The notes: a model not told the origin generated them from the sequence alone. Shown: positions 1 through 8,049, counted from the stretch's first letter. The stretch is DNA of 11,304 nucleotides from an uncultured bacterium (GCA_934875675.1 CAKXIK010000059.1:1959-13262), one strand, 5' to 3'. Numbers and translations: made by a program.

Positions 1-1
1 C

Positions 2-436
2 AGCGATGGCAGCGTAAAGGTATTCACTACGGCAGACGGTGGAGTAATTCCAACCAGAACCAGTCCCAAAGCCATTATTCAGGTAGCGGATCCCATCGCA
101 CTTTCTGCAAGACTGGTAGATGCGCACAACTGCTGTGATTGCTGTGACTGCTGCCATTGCGGTTTGCCTGATAACATCTGCGGATTGTTTGATGGTCCTT
201 TTGGCGGATGCCACCCCGAAAAAGTTGTGCTTGCCACAATCGGCGTATTCTCTATTATACAGATCGTGCGTGAAGTCCAAATGCTTATTCCCGCATACGA
301 TTTCTGTATCCCGGATAAAGAGTGCATTACCACCAGTGATAATCCTTGTGAACTGTTCCGCAAGATTGATTTCCCGACTGGTGAGTTTTTCCCGCCCCGT
401 CTGGAGTGTGAAGAAGGCTGCGGTTGCTGTAAGTAA
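2..436 (+). CDS. Cysteine-rich protein of unknown function (5' end missing)
   Basis: The reading frame is open from the left edge to a TAA stop, giving 144 visible residues; no in-frame ATG occurs near the edge and no ribosome site is visible, so the true start lies outside the window. A TTG at 164 could be read as a start, but the frame upstream of it looks coding. There are 16 cysteines in 144 residues. A cluster at visible residues 44-53 reads CCDCCDCCHC, single Cys residues are scattered through the middle, and the protein ends in CGCCK. The central part (about residues 70-125) is better ordered, with a hydrophobic stretch (VVLATIGVFSIIQIV) and a PAYDFCIPDKEC segment. I do not recognise the family. 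The pattern suggests metal binding or a disulfide cross-linked structural protein such as a spore-layer component, but this is inference. It shares a terminator with the convergent ATPase gene. Confidence 0.75.
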   Translation, partial: SDGSVKVFTTADGGVIPTRTSPKAIIQVADPIALSARLVDAHNCCDCCDCCHCGLPDNICGLFDGPFGGCHPEKVVLATIGVFSIIQIVREVQMLIPAYDFCIPDKECITTSDNPCELFRKIDFPTGEFFPPRLECEEGCGCCK

Positions 437-448
437 TTTGACAACGCT

Positions 449-485
449 AAAAAGGGTTTTGCCCGAGGAGGGCAGAACCCTTTTT
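449..485. terminator. Bidirectional intrinsic terminator
   Basis: A 16-base arm at 449-464 (AAAAAGGGTTTTGCCC) pairs with 470-485 (GGGCAGAACCCTTTTT) around the loop GAGGA, with a single G-T wobble. The A-run on one side and the T-run on the other give a U-tract in either direction, so it can end both the cysteine-rich gene (13 bases after its stop) and the convergent DUF815 ATPase gene. Confidence 0.9.
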
Positions 486-500
486 GTCTGTCATCTTGGT

Positions 501-1697
501 TTAATTTACACCAGCTTTAACGCCTTCAATAAACTGTTTTGCCACACGAGGATTTCGACCGCCGCTGCGAATTGCGTATGCTTCTGCACGACGTAACAGC
601 TCTGCAGGATCTTCGGCGATTTCATATTGGTCTGCAAGCTTCAGTACAATTTCACAATATTGTTCTTTTTCCGGGCGGGAAAAGGTAACCGTCAATCCAA
701 ATCGTGCGGAAAGACTAATGATCTCTTGCAACGTATCCGAGATATGTACTTCATCTCCCTGACGATCACTGAAGGTTTCCTTTACCATATGCCGGTGATT
801 GCTGGTTGCATAGATCAGAATATTATGTCCGCGTCCTGTGACACTGCCTTCCAAAATTGCCTTTAGAGCAGAAAAATCATTATCATTTGGGTTAAAACAC
901 AGGTCATCAATAAAAAGAATAAATTTGAGAGGGTTATTTGCTAAAGAATCTAACAACGATGGTATTAAATAGAGCTGCGTCTTCTTGATTTCAACCAGAC
1001 GTAAACCCTGAGCGCGATATGTATTTACAATTGCTTTAACTGTGCTGCTTTTTCCGGTTCCTGCATCCCCGTAAAGCAATACATTGTTGGCGGGTTTTCC
1101 TTCAAGCAAAGCCAAAGTGTTCTGAATAATCTTGGAGCGCTCTTTTTCATAGCCGTAAAGGTGCGTCAGCATTTGCGGATCTGGGTGGCGAACAGGAACA
1201 AGTGAACCTTCATTATTTAAAACAAATACATGGTATTGAGCAAATATCCCAAATCCTTTCACAGGAATCTCTGCGATTCTGCGACGATATTGTGCCACAA
1301 AATCGATGTTTTCTATTTTCCATTCAGGCAGTATTTCCTCGGTTTTCATCTCACTGCGCACGGCAGCGGAAGAAAGTCGAGACAATTCTTCCAGAAGTTT
1401 TAATTCTCTCTGGAGACAGGTTTCCAACTCTTGAGTTGGAGAAAAACGCGGATCAACCGCAAGATTCGTGTAAATATTCTCATCTTTCAGAATAAAATCA
1501 AGAAGCCATTGACTCCAGTTCTCTGTTTTATAAAAGAGTTCACAGCAAAATTCGGCATATTCATCCAGATCTTCATTTATATTTTCATGCGGAGAAGAGA
1601 GGAGTTTAATCAAGTGACTGGCAGCTGGATTTTGAAGAAGATGGCGAAAAATAACAAACCCGTGCATGCGTTGTGCAAGTTGGGAACAGGAACTCAT
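501..1697 (-). CDS. DUF815 family ATP-binding protein (AAA+-like ATPase)
   Basis: A 398-residue protein. The nucleotide-binding part starts around residue 200: Walker A GDAGTGKSS at 210-218, Walker B FILFIDDL at 259-266 with the acidic pair D264-D265, and a sensor-1-like YATSN at 296-300 followed by HRH. The C-terminus (about 378-395) holds a GGRNPRVAKQF segment resembling the family's conserved basic end. This order of motifs matches DUF815 proteins, P-loop ATPases found widely in bacteria whose cellular role is not established. The N-terminal 200 residues are helical and without recognisable catalytic motifs. No membrane segment or signal peptide is seen, so it is expected to be cytoplasmic. 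The ATG at 1697 is preceded by a modest GAGG site. The gene is monocistronic here, between its own promoter region and a shared terminator. Confidence 0.9.
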   Translation of the reverse strand: MSSCSQLAQRMHGFVIFRHLLQNPAASHLIKLLSSPHENINEDLDEYAEFCCELFYKTENWSQWLLDFILKDENIYTNLAVDPRFSPTQELETCLQRELKLLEELSRLSSAAVRSEMKTEEILPEWKIENIDFVAQYRRRIAEIPVKGFGIFAQYHVFVLNNEGSLVPVRHPDPQMLTHLYGYEKERSKIIQNTLALLEGKPANNVLLYGDAGTGKSSTVKAIVNTYRAQGLRLVEIKKTQLYLIPSLLDSLANNPLKFILFIDDLCFNPNDNDFSALKAILEGSVTGRGHNILIYATSNHRHMVKETFSDRQGDEVHISDTLQEIISLSARFGLTVTFSRPEKEQYCEIVLKLADQYEIAEDPAELLRRAEAYAIRSGGRNPRVAKQFIEGVKAGVN

Positions 1698-1819
1698 GAA
1701 AATGCCTCATTTCGTTTACTTTTTACATATCTCGACAAGAAGGGCGGAATGGCTTTTACATCAATCGACGGTATCGTCATTCAAATTTTTGCATCTCAAT
1801 CGTAGATTTGCCAAGCAAT

Positions 1820-1848
1820 ATTATACTCTTGTCCCATAGTGAATGCAA
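1820..1848 (-). promoter_or_regulatory. Candidate sigma-A promoter for the DUF815 gene
   Basis: On the minus strand a perfect TATAAT (-10, positions 1825-1820) lies 17 bases downstream of TTGCAT (-35, positions 1848-1843; 3 of 6 consensus bases). It would give a leader of roughly 115 bases before the ATG at 1697. The -10 is strong but the -35 is weak. Confidence 0.5.
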
Positions 1849-2096
1849 GAAAGTTTTTTAAGTTGATTTGATATCACGGAAAAGTATTTTTTATTTGTAG
1901 ATAATTAAATTTTGAAGAATATCTATTGTCAATGGAACGTACAAATGTAAAGAATGCAAAAAATGGTATAAGATATCTGAATAAAACTGCCATATAATTT
2001 ATCTGCTTGACAATAAAAACAATAGGGAGTTGTATAAATTTAACAAAAACATTAATTTATTATTAAAAAATATTTCAATAAACCACCAAAAAGGGC

Positions 2097-2125
2097 TTGA
2101 AAAAAGGAGATGGAGTTGCTAAAAT
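2097..2125 (+). promoter_or_regulatory. Candidate sigma-A promoter of the glgBCDA operon
   Basis: TTGAAA (2097-2102, 5 of 6 consensus bases) is separated by 17 bases from TAAAAT (2120-2125, 5 of 6). Transcription would start near 2132 and leave a short leader of about 38 bases carrying the ribosome site at 2156-2163. A second, poorly spaced TTGACA (2007-2012) with TATAAA (2033-2038, 20-base spacer) lies upstream and could be an alternative start. Confidence 0.6.
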
Positions 2126-2155
2126 AATAGTATAAAATACAGTTTAAAAAAGGTC

Positions 2156-2163
2156 AAGGAGGG
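2156..2163 (+). promoter_or_regulatory. Ribosome binding site of glgB
   Basis: AAGGAGGG ends six bases before the ATG at 2170. It is a near-perfect match to the 16S anti-Shine-Dalgarno sequence and fixes the glgB start. Confidence 0.85.
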
Positions 2164-2169
2164 ATTAAC

Positions 2170-4110
2170 ATGCAGGAACAAATTCCCATGGAAAAAGGTG
2201 AAAACAGCTTGGCAATTCACCTGTTTCATCAGGGAACCAATGCGAAAACATATGAATATATGGGTGCTCACTTTTGTTGCGCCGATCGTTTCGGGCAGGT
2301 AGTATTTCGTGTTTGGGCACCACACGCACAAAGTGTTTCCGTTGTTGGTGATTTTAACAAGTGGAATGCAGAGTCCTGTCCGATGGAAAAAGTAAGCGAC
2401 GGAATCTGGGAAACAGTTGTGGATGGGGTTGCAGAATATGATAATTACAAATATGCTATTGTTACTGCGCAAGGCGAAACTTTGATGAAATCTGATCCGT
2501 ATGGATTTCATTTTGAAACACGACCTGCAAATTCTTCAAAACTCTATCGTCTGGACGGTTACAATTGGCATGATGCTGACTGGAGACAAAAGAAATCTGC
2601 ATCCAACCAGTATCATCAACCACTTAATATTTATGAAATAAATCTTTCCTCTTGGAGAAAGTACGAGGATGGCAATCCGTTTTCCTATGAGAAGCTGGCG
2701 GACGAGCTAATTCCATATGTAAAACGCATGGGATATACACACATTGAACTAATGCCGATCAGTGAATATCCTTATGATGGATCGTGGGGATATCAGGTGA
2801 CCGGATATTTTGCGCCATCATCACGATTTGGCACACCGAAGGACTTTATGAAGTTTATCGACCGATGCCATCAGGAAGGGATTGGCGTACTTTTGGACTG
2901 GGTTCCCGCACATTTTCCTCGAGACGCCTATGCGTTGGCTGATTTTGACGGAGAGCCATGTTATGAATATGCAGATCCGCGCAAAGGTGAGCACAAGGAA
3001 TGGGGAACAAAGGTTTTTGATTATGGCAGGGACGAGGTTCGCAGTTTTTTAATATCGAATGCGGTCTACTGGTTTGATACTTACCATGTTGATGGATTAC
3101 GTGTGGACGCAGTGGCATCCATGCTATATTTGGATTATAACCGTAAAGATGGGGAATGGTTGCCAAACAAGAATGGCGGTAAAGAGAATCTGGAAGCGGT
3201 TGAATTTTTGCGCCGGCTAAACGAAACGGTCTTTGGAATGTTCCCGGATGCCATGATGATTGCGGAAGAGTCCACTGCCTGGCCAATGGTATCCCGCCCA
3301 ACATATTCCGGGGGACTTGGATTTAATTATAAGTGGAATATGGGGTGGATGAATGATGTTTTGGGTTACATGCAGACAGACCCGTATGACAGACCAAAAC
3401 ATCATGATAATTTAACCTTTTCGTTTTTTTATGCTTTTTCCGAAAACTTTATTTTACCCATTTCTCACGATGAGCTGGTTTATGGGAAAGGTTCGCTCTA
3501 CCGAAAAATGCCGGGTTCCCCCGAACAGAAAATGGCAGGGATTCGGGCGTTCCTTGGATATATGATGGCTCACCCCGGAAAAAAACTCAATTTTATGGGA
3601 ACGGAATTTGCACAAATTAACGAATGGAACTATGAAACCGGATTGGATTGGCCGTTACTCCAAAAGCCAGAACATCAGATTATGCAGGAATTTTGTCGTC
3701 AAATCAATCATTTTTACCTTCAAAACCGTCCGTTTTGGGAAGACGATTTTACATGGAACGGATTTTCCTGGATCTCCAATGATGATTATCGTCAGAGTAT
3801 CATCAGTTTTCGCAGATTTGATAAATCTGGCGAAGAGATTATTGTTGTCTGCAATTTTCAGCCGGTACAAAGGGAAGGCTATCGCATCGGTGCACCCTTG
3901 GCGGCAGAATACTATGAGGTTTTTAATACCGATGCAAGGGAATTCGGTGGTGGTGGCGTTGGCAATCATGGCGCTATTCCGGTATCACCAATTCCGATGC
4001 ATGGATTTGCTCAGTCAATGGAATTAACAATTCCGGGGCTTTCTGTGCTTTACATACGTCCCAGAAAAATTGAACGTAAGAAAAAAATTACAGCAGATTC
4101 CGGCAGCTGA
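2170..4110 (+). CDS. glgB: 1,4-alpha-glucan branching enzyme GlgB (GH13)
   Basis: A cytoplasmic enzyme that moves short alpha-1,4-glucan chains to alpha-1,6 linkages, creating glycogen branches. The 646 residues contain a CBM48-type N-terminal domain (about 40-125, with FRVWAPHAQSVSVVGDFNKW), then the GH13 barrel: region I DWVPAHF at 243-249, the nucleophile D313 in GLRVDAV, the acid/base E366 in IAEEST and D434 in SHDE. The spacings D313-E366 (53) and D313-D434 (121) equal those of the E. coli enzyme (D405, E458, D526). A beta-rich C-terminal domain follows, ending in a short basic tail. The length fits the Firmicutes form, which lacks the extra N-terminal domain of the 728-residue E. coli enzyme. 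First gene of the glg operon, with a strong ribosome site. Confidence 0.97.
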   Translation: MQEQIPMEKGENSLAIHLFHQGTNAKTYEYMGAHFCCADRFGQVVFRVWAPHAQSVSVVGDFNKWNAESCPMEKVSDGIWETVVDGVAEYDNYKYAIVTAQGETLMKSDPYGFHFETRPANSSKLYRLDGYNWHDADWRQKKSASNQYHQPLNIYEINLSSWRKYEDGNPFSYEKLADELIPYVKRMGYTHIELMPISEYPYDGSWGYQVTGYFAPSSRFGTPKDFMKFIDRCHQEGIGVLLDWVPAHFPRDAYALADFDGEPCYEYADPRKGEHKEWGTKVFDYGRDEVRSFLISNAVYWFDTYHVDGLRVDAVASMLYLDYNRKDGEWLPNKNGGKENLEAVEFLRRLNETVFGMFPDAMMIAEESTAWPMVSRPTYSGGLGFNYKWNMGWMNDVLGYMQTDPYDRPKHHDNLTFSFFYAFSENFILPISHDELVYGKGSLYRKMPGSPEQKMAGIRAFLGYMMAHPGKKLNFMGTEFAQINEWNYETGLDWPLLQKPEHQIMQEFCRQINHFYLQNRPFWEDDFTWNGFSWISNDDYRQSIISFRRFDKSGEEIIVVCNFQPVQREGYRIGAPLAAEYYEVFNTDAREFGGGGVGNHGAIPVSPIPMHGFAQSMELTIPGLSVLYIRPRKIERKKKITADSGS

Positions 4111-4160
4111 ATCAAGCAGCCGATTTGAGTATTTCCTCACTGGAAAGGATGGTTAAGTTT

Positions 4161-5366
4161 ATGTATCCCAAACAAGAATGTATCGCTATGTTGTTGGCGG
4201 GAGGACAGGGCAGCCGTCTGGGTGTTCTGACAAAAAATCTCGCAAAACCCGCAGTTCCCTACGGAGGGAAATACCGTATCATTGATTTTCCGCTTTCCAA
4301 CTGTATTAATTCCGGTATTGAAACCGTCGGCGTACTGACGCAGTATCAACCACTGGTATTAAATGATTATATTGGCAGCGGACAGCCATGGGATCTTGAC
4401 AGTGCTCGTGGAGGTGTTCATGTTTTGCCGCCTTATCAGCGCAGCCTTGGCGGTGATTGGTATAAAGGAACCGCAAATGCTATCTATCAAAATATTCCGT
4501 TCATCGAGCGCTATAACCCTGAGTATGTTGTCATTTTGTCCGGTGATCACATTTATAAGATGGACTATTCGCAAATGCTTGCCTACCACAAAGAAAAGGC
4601 TGCAGATTGTACCATCGCGGTGATGGAGGTTCCGATGGAAGAAGCATCCCGTTATGGAATTTTGAACACCAATACCGATAATTCGATCTATGAATTTGAC
4701 GAAAAACCAGCGGTTCCCAAAAGCAATAATGCGTCTATGGGCATTTATGTGTTCACATGGGAGAAACTGAGAAAATATTTGGAACAGGATGAAGAAGATA
4801 AATCCTCATCTAATGATTTTGGCAAGAATGTATTGCCGGCAATGCTGAATGCTGGGGAGCGCATGTATGCCTTCCCATTTGAAGGCTACTGGAAGGATGT
4901 TGGAACGATCGACAGCCTTTGGGAAGCAAACATGGATTTGCTGGATCCAAACACACAGCTTGATCTGAGCGATGACAATTGGCGTATCTATACTCGGAAT
5001 ATGGGCCTGCCCCCGCACTATGTTTCATCGGATGCCGTTGTACAGAATTCATTGATAGCAGAGGGTAGCACTATTTGTGGTCATCTGGAATTCAGTGTAA
5101 TTTTTGGTGATGTAACGGTGGAAAAAGGCGCTGTGGTCGAGGATTCCATCCTCATGCCTGGTGCAGTGGTTAAAGAGGGCGCAATTGTTCAATATGCTAT
5201 TGTTTCCGAGAATACGGTAATCGAAAACGGTGCTGTGGTTGGCAGTCGTCCCGAGGATATTACAGATAAAACAAAATGGGGTGTTTCGGTAATTGGAGCC
5301 GGTGTTACCATCGGAAAAAATGTACATGTGGGTCCAAAAGAAATGATTGACAAGGATCTTCTTTGA
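4161..5366 (+). CDS. glgC: Glucose-1-phosphate adenylyltransferase catalytic subunit GlgC
   Basis: Makes ADP-glucose and pyrophosphate from ATP and glucose-1-phosphate, the committed step of glycogen synthesis. The 401-residue protein has the nucleotide-binding loop LAGGQGSRL (12-20), the catalytic D129 in SGDHIYKMD and the glucose-1-phosphate-binding K182 in DEKPA; these align to E. coli D142 and K195 with a constant offset of 13. A left-handed beta-helix domain forms the last third or so. E. coli K39, involved in fructose-1,6-bisphosphate activation, is replaced by N26. The start is set at ATG 4161 because AAAGGATGG at 4144-4152 stands eight bases upstream; an ATG at 4149 lies inside that ribosome site, and a TTG at 4125 has no ribosome site. 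It starts 50 bases after glgB and precedes its partner glgD by 24 bases. Confidence 0.96.
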   Translation: MYPKQECIAMLLAGGQGSRLGVLTKNLAKPAVPYGGKYRIIDFPLSNCINSGIETVGVLTQYQPLVLNDYIGSGQPWDLDSARGGVHVLPPYQRSLGGDWYKGTANAIYQNIPFIERYNPEYVVILSGDHIYKMDYSQMLAYHKEKAADCTIAVMEVPMEEASRYGILNTNTDNSIYEFDEKPAVPKSNNASMGIYVFTWEKLRKYLEQDEEDKSSSNDFGKNVLPAMLNAGERMYAFPFEGYWKDVGTIDSLWEANMDLLDPNTQLDLSDDNWRIYTRNMGLPPHYVSSDAVVQNSLIAEGSTICGHLEFSVIFGDVTVEKGAVVEDSILMPGAVVKEGAIVQYAIVSENTVIENGAVVGSRPEDITDKTKWGVSVIGAGVTIGKNVHVGPKEMIDKDLL

Positions 5367-5390
5367 TCTGAAAGAAAGGAAGGGTAACCA

Positions 5391-6506
5391 ATGAGAGGCA
5401 ATAATGTACTTGGAATTATTTTTTCCAATATGAAAGATCAACTGATCCGCGAATTAACCGACCAGCGTACAATGGGATCAATTCCTTTTGGCGGTCGGTA
5501 TCGGCTGATTGATTTTCCGCTTTCTAATATGACTAATTCCGGCATTGGTCGGGTTGGTGTGATTACAAAAAGCAACTACCGTTCGCTGATGGATCATGTA
5601 GGCTCGGGAAAAGCATGGGATCTTTCCCGAAAACGTTCCGGTTTGGTATTTTTGCCGCCATATCGCACCGGGAACGCCCTCTATATCAATCGGATCGGCG
5701 CTTTGGAAGGTATTCGTGAGTTTATCGCTTCATCTAAAGAAGAATATGTTTTTATGACAGACTGCGATACGGTTTGTTCAATTGATGTGCAAAAGGTTGT
5801 AGATTTTCATTTGGAACACAGTGCAGATATCACGATTGTTTGCACAAACAGCAAAGCACCGGATCGCCGTCCGGAACTTGTGGCAATGGATATGGATGAA
5901 AATCAACGTGTTATTGATATTCGTATTAATCCTGCTCTCAATGGTTCGATTTGTTTTGGGCTGGGAATGTATGTAATGCGGCGTGATTTTTTGGTTCAGA
6001 TGATTGACGAAGCAGCCTGTCACAATTTGCAAAACTTTGAAGTGGATATTCTGCAATCGGGTATGGAAAAATACCGTATTTTTGGCTACGAACATCGGGG
6101 ATATGTCGGAATCATCAGTTCTCTTAGTGAGTATCACCGCGTTAGCATGCAGCTTTTGCAGGAAGATGTGCGTAAGGCTCTGTTTAGTTCAGAGCGACCA
6201 GTTTACACAAAGGTTCGTGACGAGATGCCTGCCCGATATGGATTGGGCTCACAGGCAAAGAATTCTCTCATTGCGGACGGTTGTGTGATTGAAGGTGAAG
6301 TGGAGAACTGCATTTTGTTCCGAGGGGTTCATGTTCAAAAAGGTGCGCATCTGGTCAATTCTATTGTAATGCAGGGTAGCGTTATTAGCGAAGGCTGTGA
6401 TTTAAATTATCTTATTGTCGACAAAAACGTAATCATTCGTCCCGAACGTCGTCTGATGGGTTATGATTCTTATCCGGTATATATCGGCAAAAAGAGTATC
6501 GTTTAA
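5391..6506 (+). CDS. glgD: GlgD, non-catalytic partner subunit of ADP-glucose pyrophosphorylase
   Basis: A 371-residue homologue of GlgC that still shows the shared core (PFGGRYRLIDFPLSN, 32-46; HVGSGKAWDL) and the C-terminal beta-helix, but has lost active-site motifs. The GGxGxRL loop is replaced by NMKDQLI (13-19), the KPA motif is MGS (28-30), and the EKP lysine has no equivalent in the corresponding IDIRINPAL region; only the aspartate matching the catalytic one seems kept (D126). Firmicutes GlgD proteins are known to assemble with GlgC and raise activity of the complex, and this sequence fits that role. AAAGGAAGGG at 5375-5384 positions the ATG at 5391. It lies between glgC and glgA with gaps of 24 and 33 bases, consistent with one transcript. 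Confidence 0.95.
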   Translation: MRGNNVLGIIFSNMKDQLIRELTDQRTMGSIPFGGRYRLIDFPLSNMTNSGIGRVGVITKSNYRSLMDHVGSGKAWDLSRKRSGLVFLPPYRTGNALYINRIGALEGIREFIASSKEEYVFMTDCDTVCSIDVQKVVDFHLEHSADITIVCTNSKAPDRRPELVAMDMDENQRVIDIRINPALNGSICFGLGMYVMRRDFLVQMIDEAACHNLQNFEVDILQSGMEKYRIFGYEHRGYVGIISSLSEYHRVSMQLLQEDVRKALFSSERPVYTKVRDEMPARYGLGSQAKNSLIADGCVIEGEVENCILFRGVHVQKGAHLVNSIVMQGSVISEGCDLNYLIVDKNVIIRPERRLMGYDSYPVYIGKKSIV

Positions 6507-6539
6507 TTGGCCACAAAAACTGAAAGGATGAAAAACGAA

Positions 6540-7964
6540 ATGAAAGTGTTGTTTGCAAGCAGCGAAGCGCTTCCATATGCAGCGTCCGGCGGATTGGCGG
6601 AAGTTGCAGGCTCATTGCCAAAGGCACTGCGAAAAAGGGTGGTTGGTGCACGTGTTGTACTGCCGCTTTATGAAGATGTTCCCGATGAATTGCGTGCGGA
6701 GATGCAGTTTGTCACAAGCATTTCGGTCCCTGTTTCCTGGCGGAGGCAATATTGCGGCGTTTTTGAGGCCCATCGGGATGGTGTGGTATACTATTTGCTG
6801 GACAATCAGTATTATTTTAAGCGAGCGGGACTGTACGGTCATTATGATGATGCAGAACGTTTTGCTTTCTTCTCTCGTGCAGTGCTTGAAATGCTGCCGG
6901 CAATCAATTTTAAACCGGATATTATCCATGCCAACGACTGGCAGACCGGATTGATTCCTGTTTATTTTAGTATGTTCTATGCACAGAATGAGTGGTATCA
7001 GGGAATTAAAACCCTATATACCATTCATAATATTCAATATCAAGGAAAGTATGGCATGGAGATTCTGGAGGATGTTCTCGGCATTCCCACTTCCATGCGC
7101 AGTCTGGTTGAATATGATGGCTGTATCAATTTGATGAAGGGTGCAATCGAAACTGCCAACAAGGTTAATACCGTCAGTCCCACTTACGCACAGGAAATCA
7201 TGGATCCATGGTATTCTTATGGACTGGACAGTATTCTGCGGGAACGAGCATGGAAGATTACCGGGATTTTAAATGGTATTGACACGCAAAGCTATGATCC
7301 TCAAATCGACACCCAAATTTATGCTAACTATTCTGTAGAAACGCAGTTGCAAGGTAAAAAAAAGAACAAGCAAAAACTACAGGAACGTTTGGGCTTGCAG
7401 CAAGATCCGGATGCACCTCTGATTGGCTTAGTTAGCCGGTTAGTTGACCAAAAAGGGCTTGATTTGGTTCGTGTTGTCGACCGACTTATGAGCGAAAAAA
7501 ATGTTCAGATTGTTGTTTTGGGAACCGGGGGATGGGTTTATGAAGAATTCTTCCGGGAAATGCAAGGAAAGTATTCCGGCAGATTCTGTGCATATATCGG
7601 TTTTGTTCCGGAGTTGTCGCGAAAAATTTATGCCGGGTCAGACATTTTCCTGATGCCATCAAAAAGTGAACCCTGTGGTCTTTCGCAAATGATTGCACTG
7701 CGCTACGGTTCAATTCCTATTGTGCGTGCAACGGGTGGCTTAAAGGATTCTGTGCAGGATTCCGGAGATGGGGAAGGGAATGGATTCGTTTTCCAAAACT
7801 ATGATGCGGAAGATATGTATCATGCAATTTGCCGAGCTTTGGACGGATACGCACAGCGCAAGGACTGGCAGATTCTTGTTGACCGCGCGATGAAGTGCGA
7901 TAACAGCTGGGAACATTCTGCAAACGATTATATGAGGCTGTACCGCGCCATGCTCAAAGAATAA
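6540..7964 (+). CDS. glgA: Glycogen synthase GlgA (GT5, ADP-glucose dependent)
   Basis: Extends alpha-1,4-glucan using ADP-glucose in the cytoplasm. The 474 residues match the usual GT5 length (477 in E. coli) and the two-domain GT-B plan: N-terminal domain with HANDWQTGL and TIHNIQYQGKYG, C-terminal domain with SRLVDQKGLDL and SEPCGLSQM. Numbering coincides with E. coli: K277, R300, K305 and E377 are all present at the same positions. The odd point is position 15, where the conserved lysine of KxGGL is alanine (ASGGL). The start at 6540 gives the standard MKVLFASSE opening, with AAAGGA (6523-6528) 11 bases upstream; an ATG at 6528 overlaps that site and a TTG at 6507 has none. Last gene of the operon, followed by a strong terminator. 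Confidence 0.95.
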   Translation: MKVLFASSEALPYAASGGLAEVAGSLPKALRKRVVGARVVLPLYEDVPDELRAEMQFVTSISVPVSWRRQYCGVFEAHRDGVVYYLLDNQYYFKRAGLYGHYDDAERFAFFSRAVLEMLPAINFKPDIIHANDWQTGLIPVYFSMFYAQNEWYQGIKTLYTIHNIQYQGKYGMEILEDVLGIPTSMRSLVEYDGCINLMKGAIETANKVNTVSPTYAQEIMDPWYSYGLDSILRERAWKITGILNGIDTQSYDPQIDTQIYANYSVETQLQGKKKNKQKLQERLGLQQDPDAPLIGLVSRLVDQKGLDLVRVVDRLMSEKNVQIVVLGTGGWVYEEFFREMQGKYSGRFCAYIGFVPELSRKIYAGSDIFLMPSKSEPCGLSQMIALRYGSIPIVRATGGLKDSVQDSGDGEGNGFVFQNYDAEDMYHAICRALDGYAQRKDWQILVDRAMKCDNSWEHSANDYMRLYRAMLKE

Positions 7965-7984
7965 CAAAATACACAATTTCATTA

Positions 7985-8033
7985 AAAAACAGAAGCAGTC
8001 GACCAATGTGTCTGGTCAACTGCTTCTGTTTTT
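7985..8033. terminator. Strong intrinsic terminator after glgA
   Basis: The arm AAAAACAGAAGCAGT (7985-7999) pairs perfectly with ACTGCTTCTGTTTTT (8019-8033). After one C/A mismatch the stem continues with GACCA/TGGTC and closes on a 7-base loop. A U-tract follows on the plus strand and a run of six T's on the minus strand, so it ends the glg operon and can also serve as a second stop for the convergent glycosyltransferase gene. Confidence 0.9.
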
Positions 8034-8049
8034 ATTGTTATTCGTTTAC

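Larger units (their letters stand above)
1698..2169. other. AT-rich divergent intergenic region
   Basis: This 472-base stretch between the divergent DUF815 and glgB genes has no convincing coding frame. It is noticeably richer in A and T than the flanking genes, especially from about 1850 to 2150. It contains the candidate promoters listed separately. I saw no CcpA cre-like site, riboswitch-like fold, tRNA or long inverted repeat. Confidence 0.7.

Noticed and set aside
131..160. Tandem 9-base repeats as a possible non-coding repeat array
   Set aside because: They are in frame with the cysteine-rich protein and are explained by the CCD/CCH codons.
120..596. Open frame overlapping the cysteine-rich gene and its terminator on the plus strand
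   Set aside because: It runs through the terminator hairpin into the antisense of the ATPase gene and has no ribosome site; the frame ending at 436 is coding-like.
1993..1998. TATAAT as a glgB promoter -10 box
   Set aside because: No -35-like sequence lies 16-18 bases upstream, and the TTGAAA/TAAAAT pair nearer the gene fits better.
4125..4160. TTG at 4125 as the glgC start
   Set aside because: No ribosome site precedes it, while ATG 4161 has AAAGGATGG at good spacing and gives the normal GlgC beginning.
6507..6539. Starts for glgA at TTG 6507 or ATG 6528
   Set aside because: Both sit at or before the ribosome site AAAGGA (6523-6528); ATG 6540 gives the usual GlgA N-terminus and the E. coli residue numbering.
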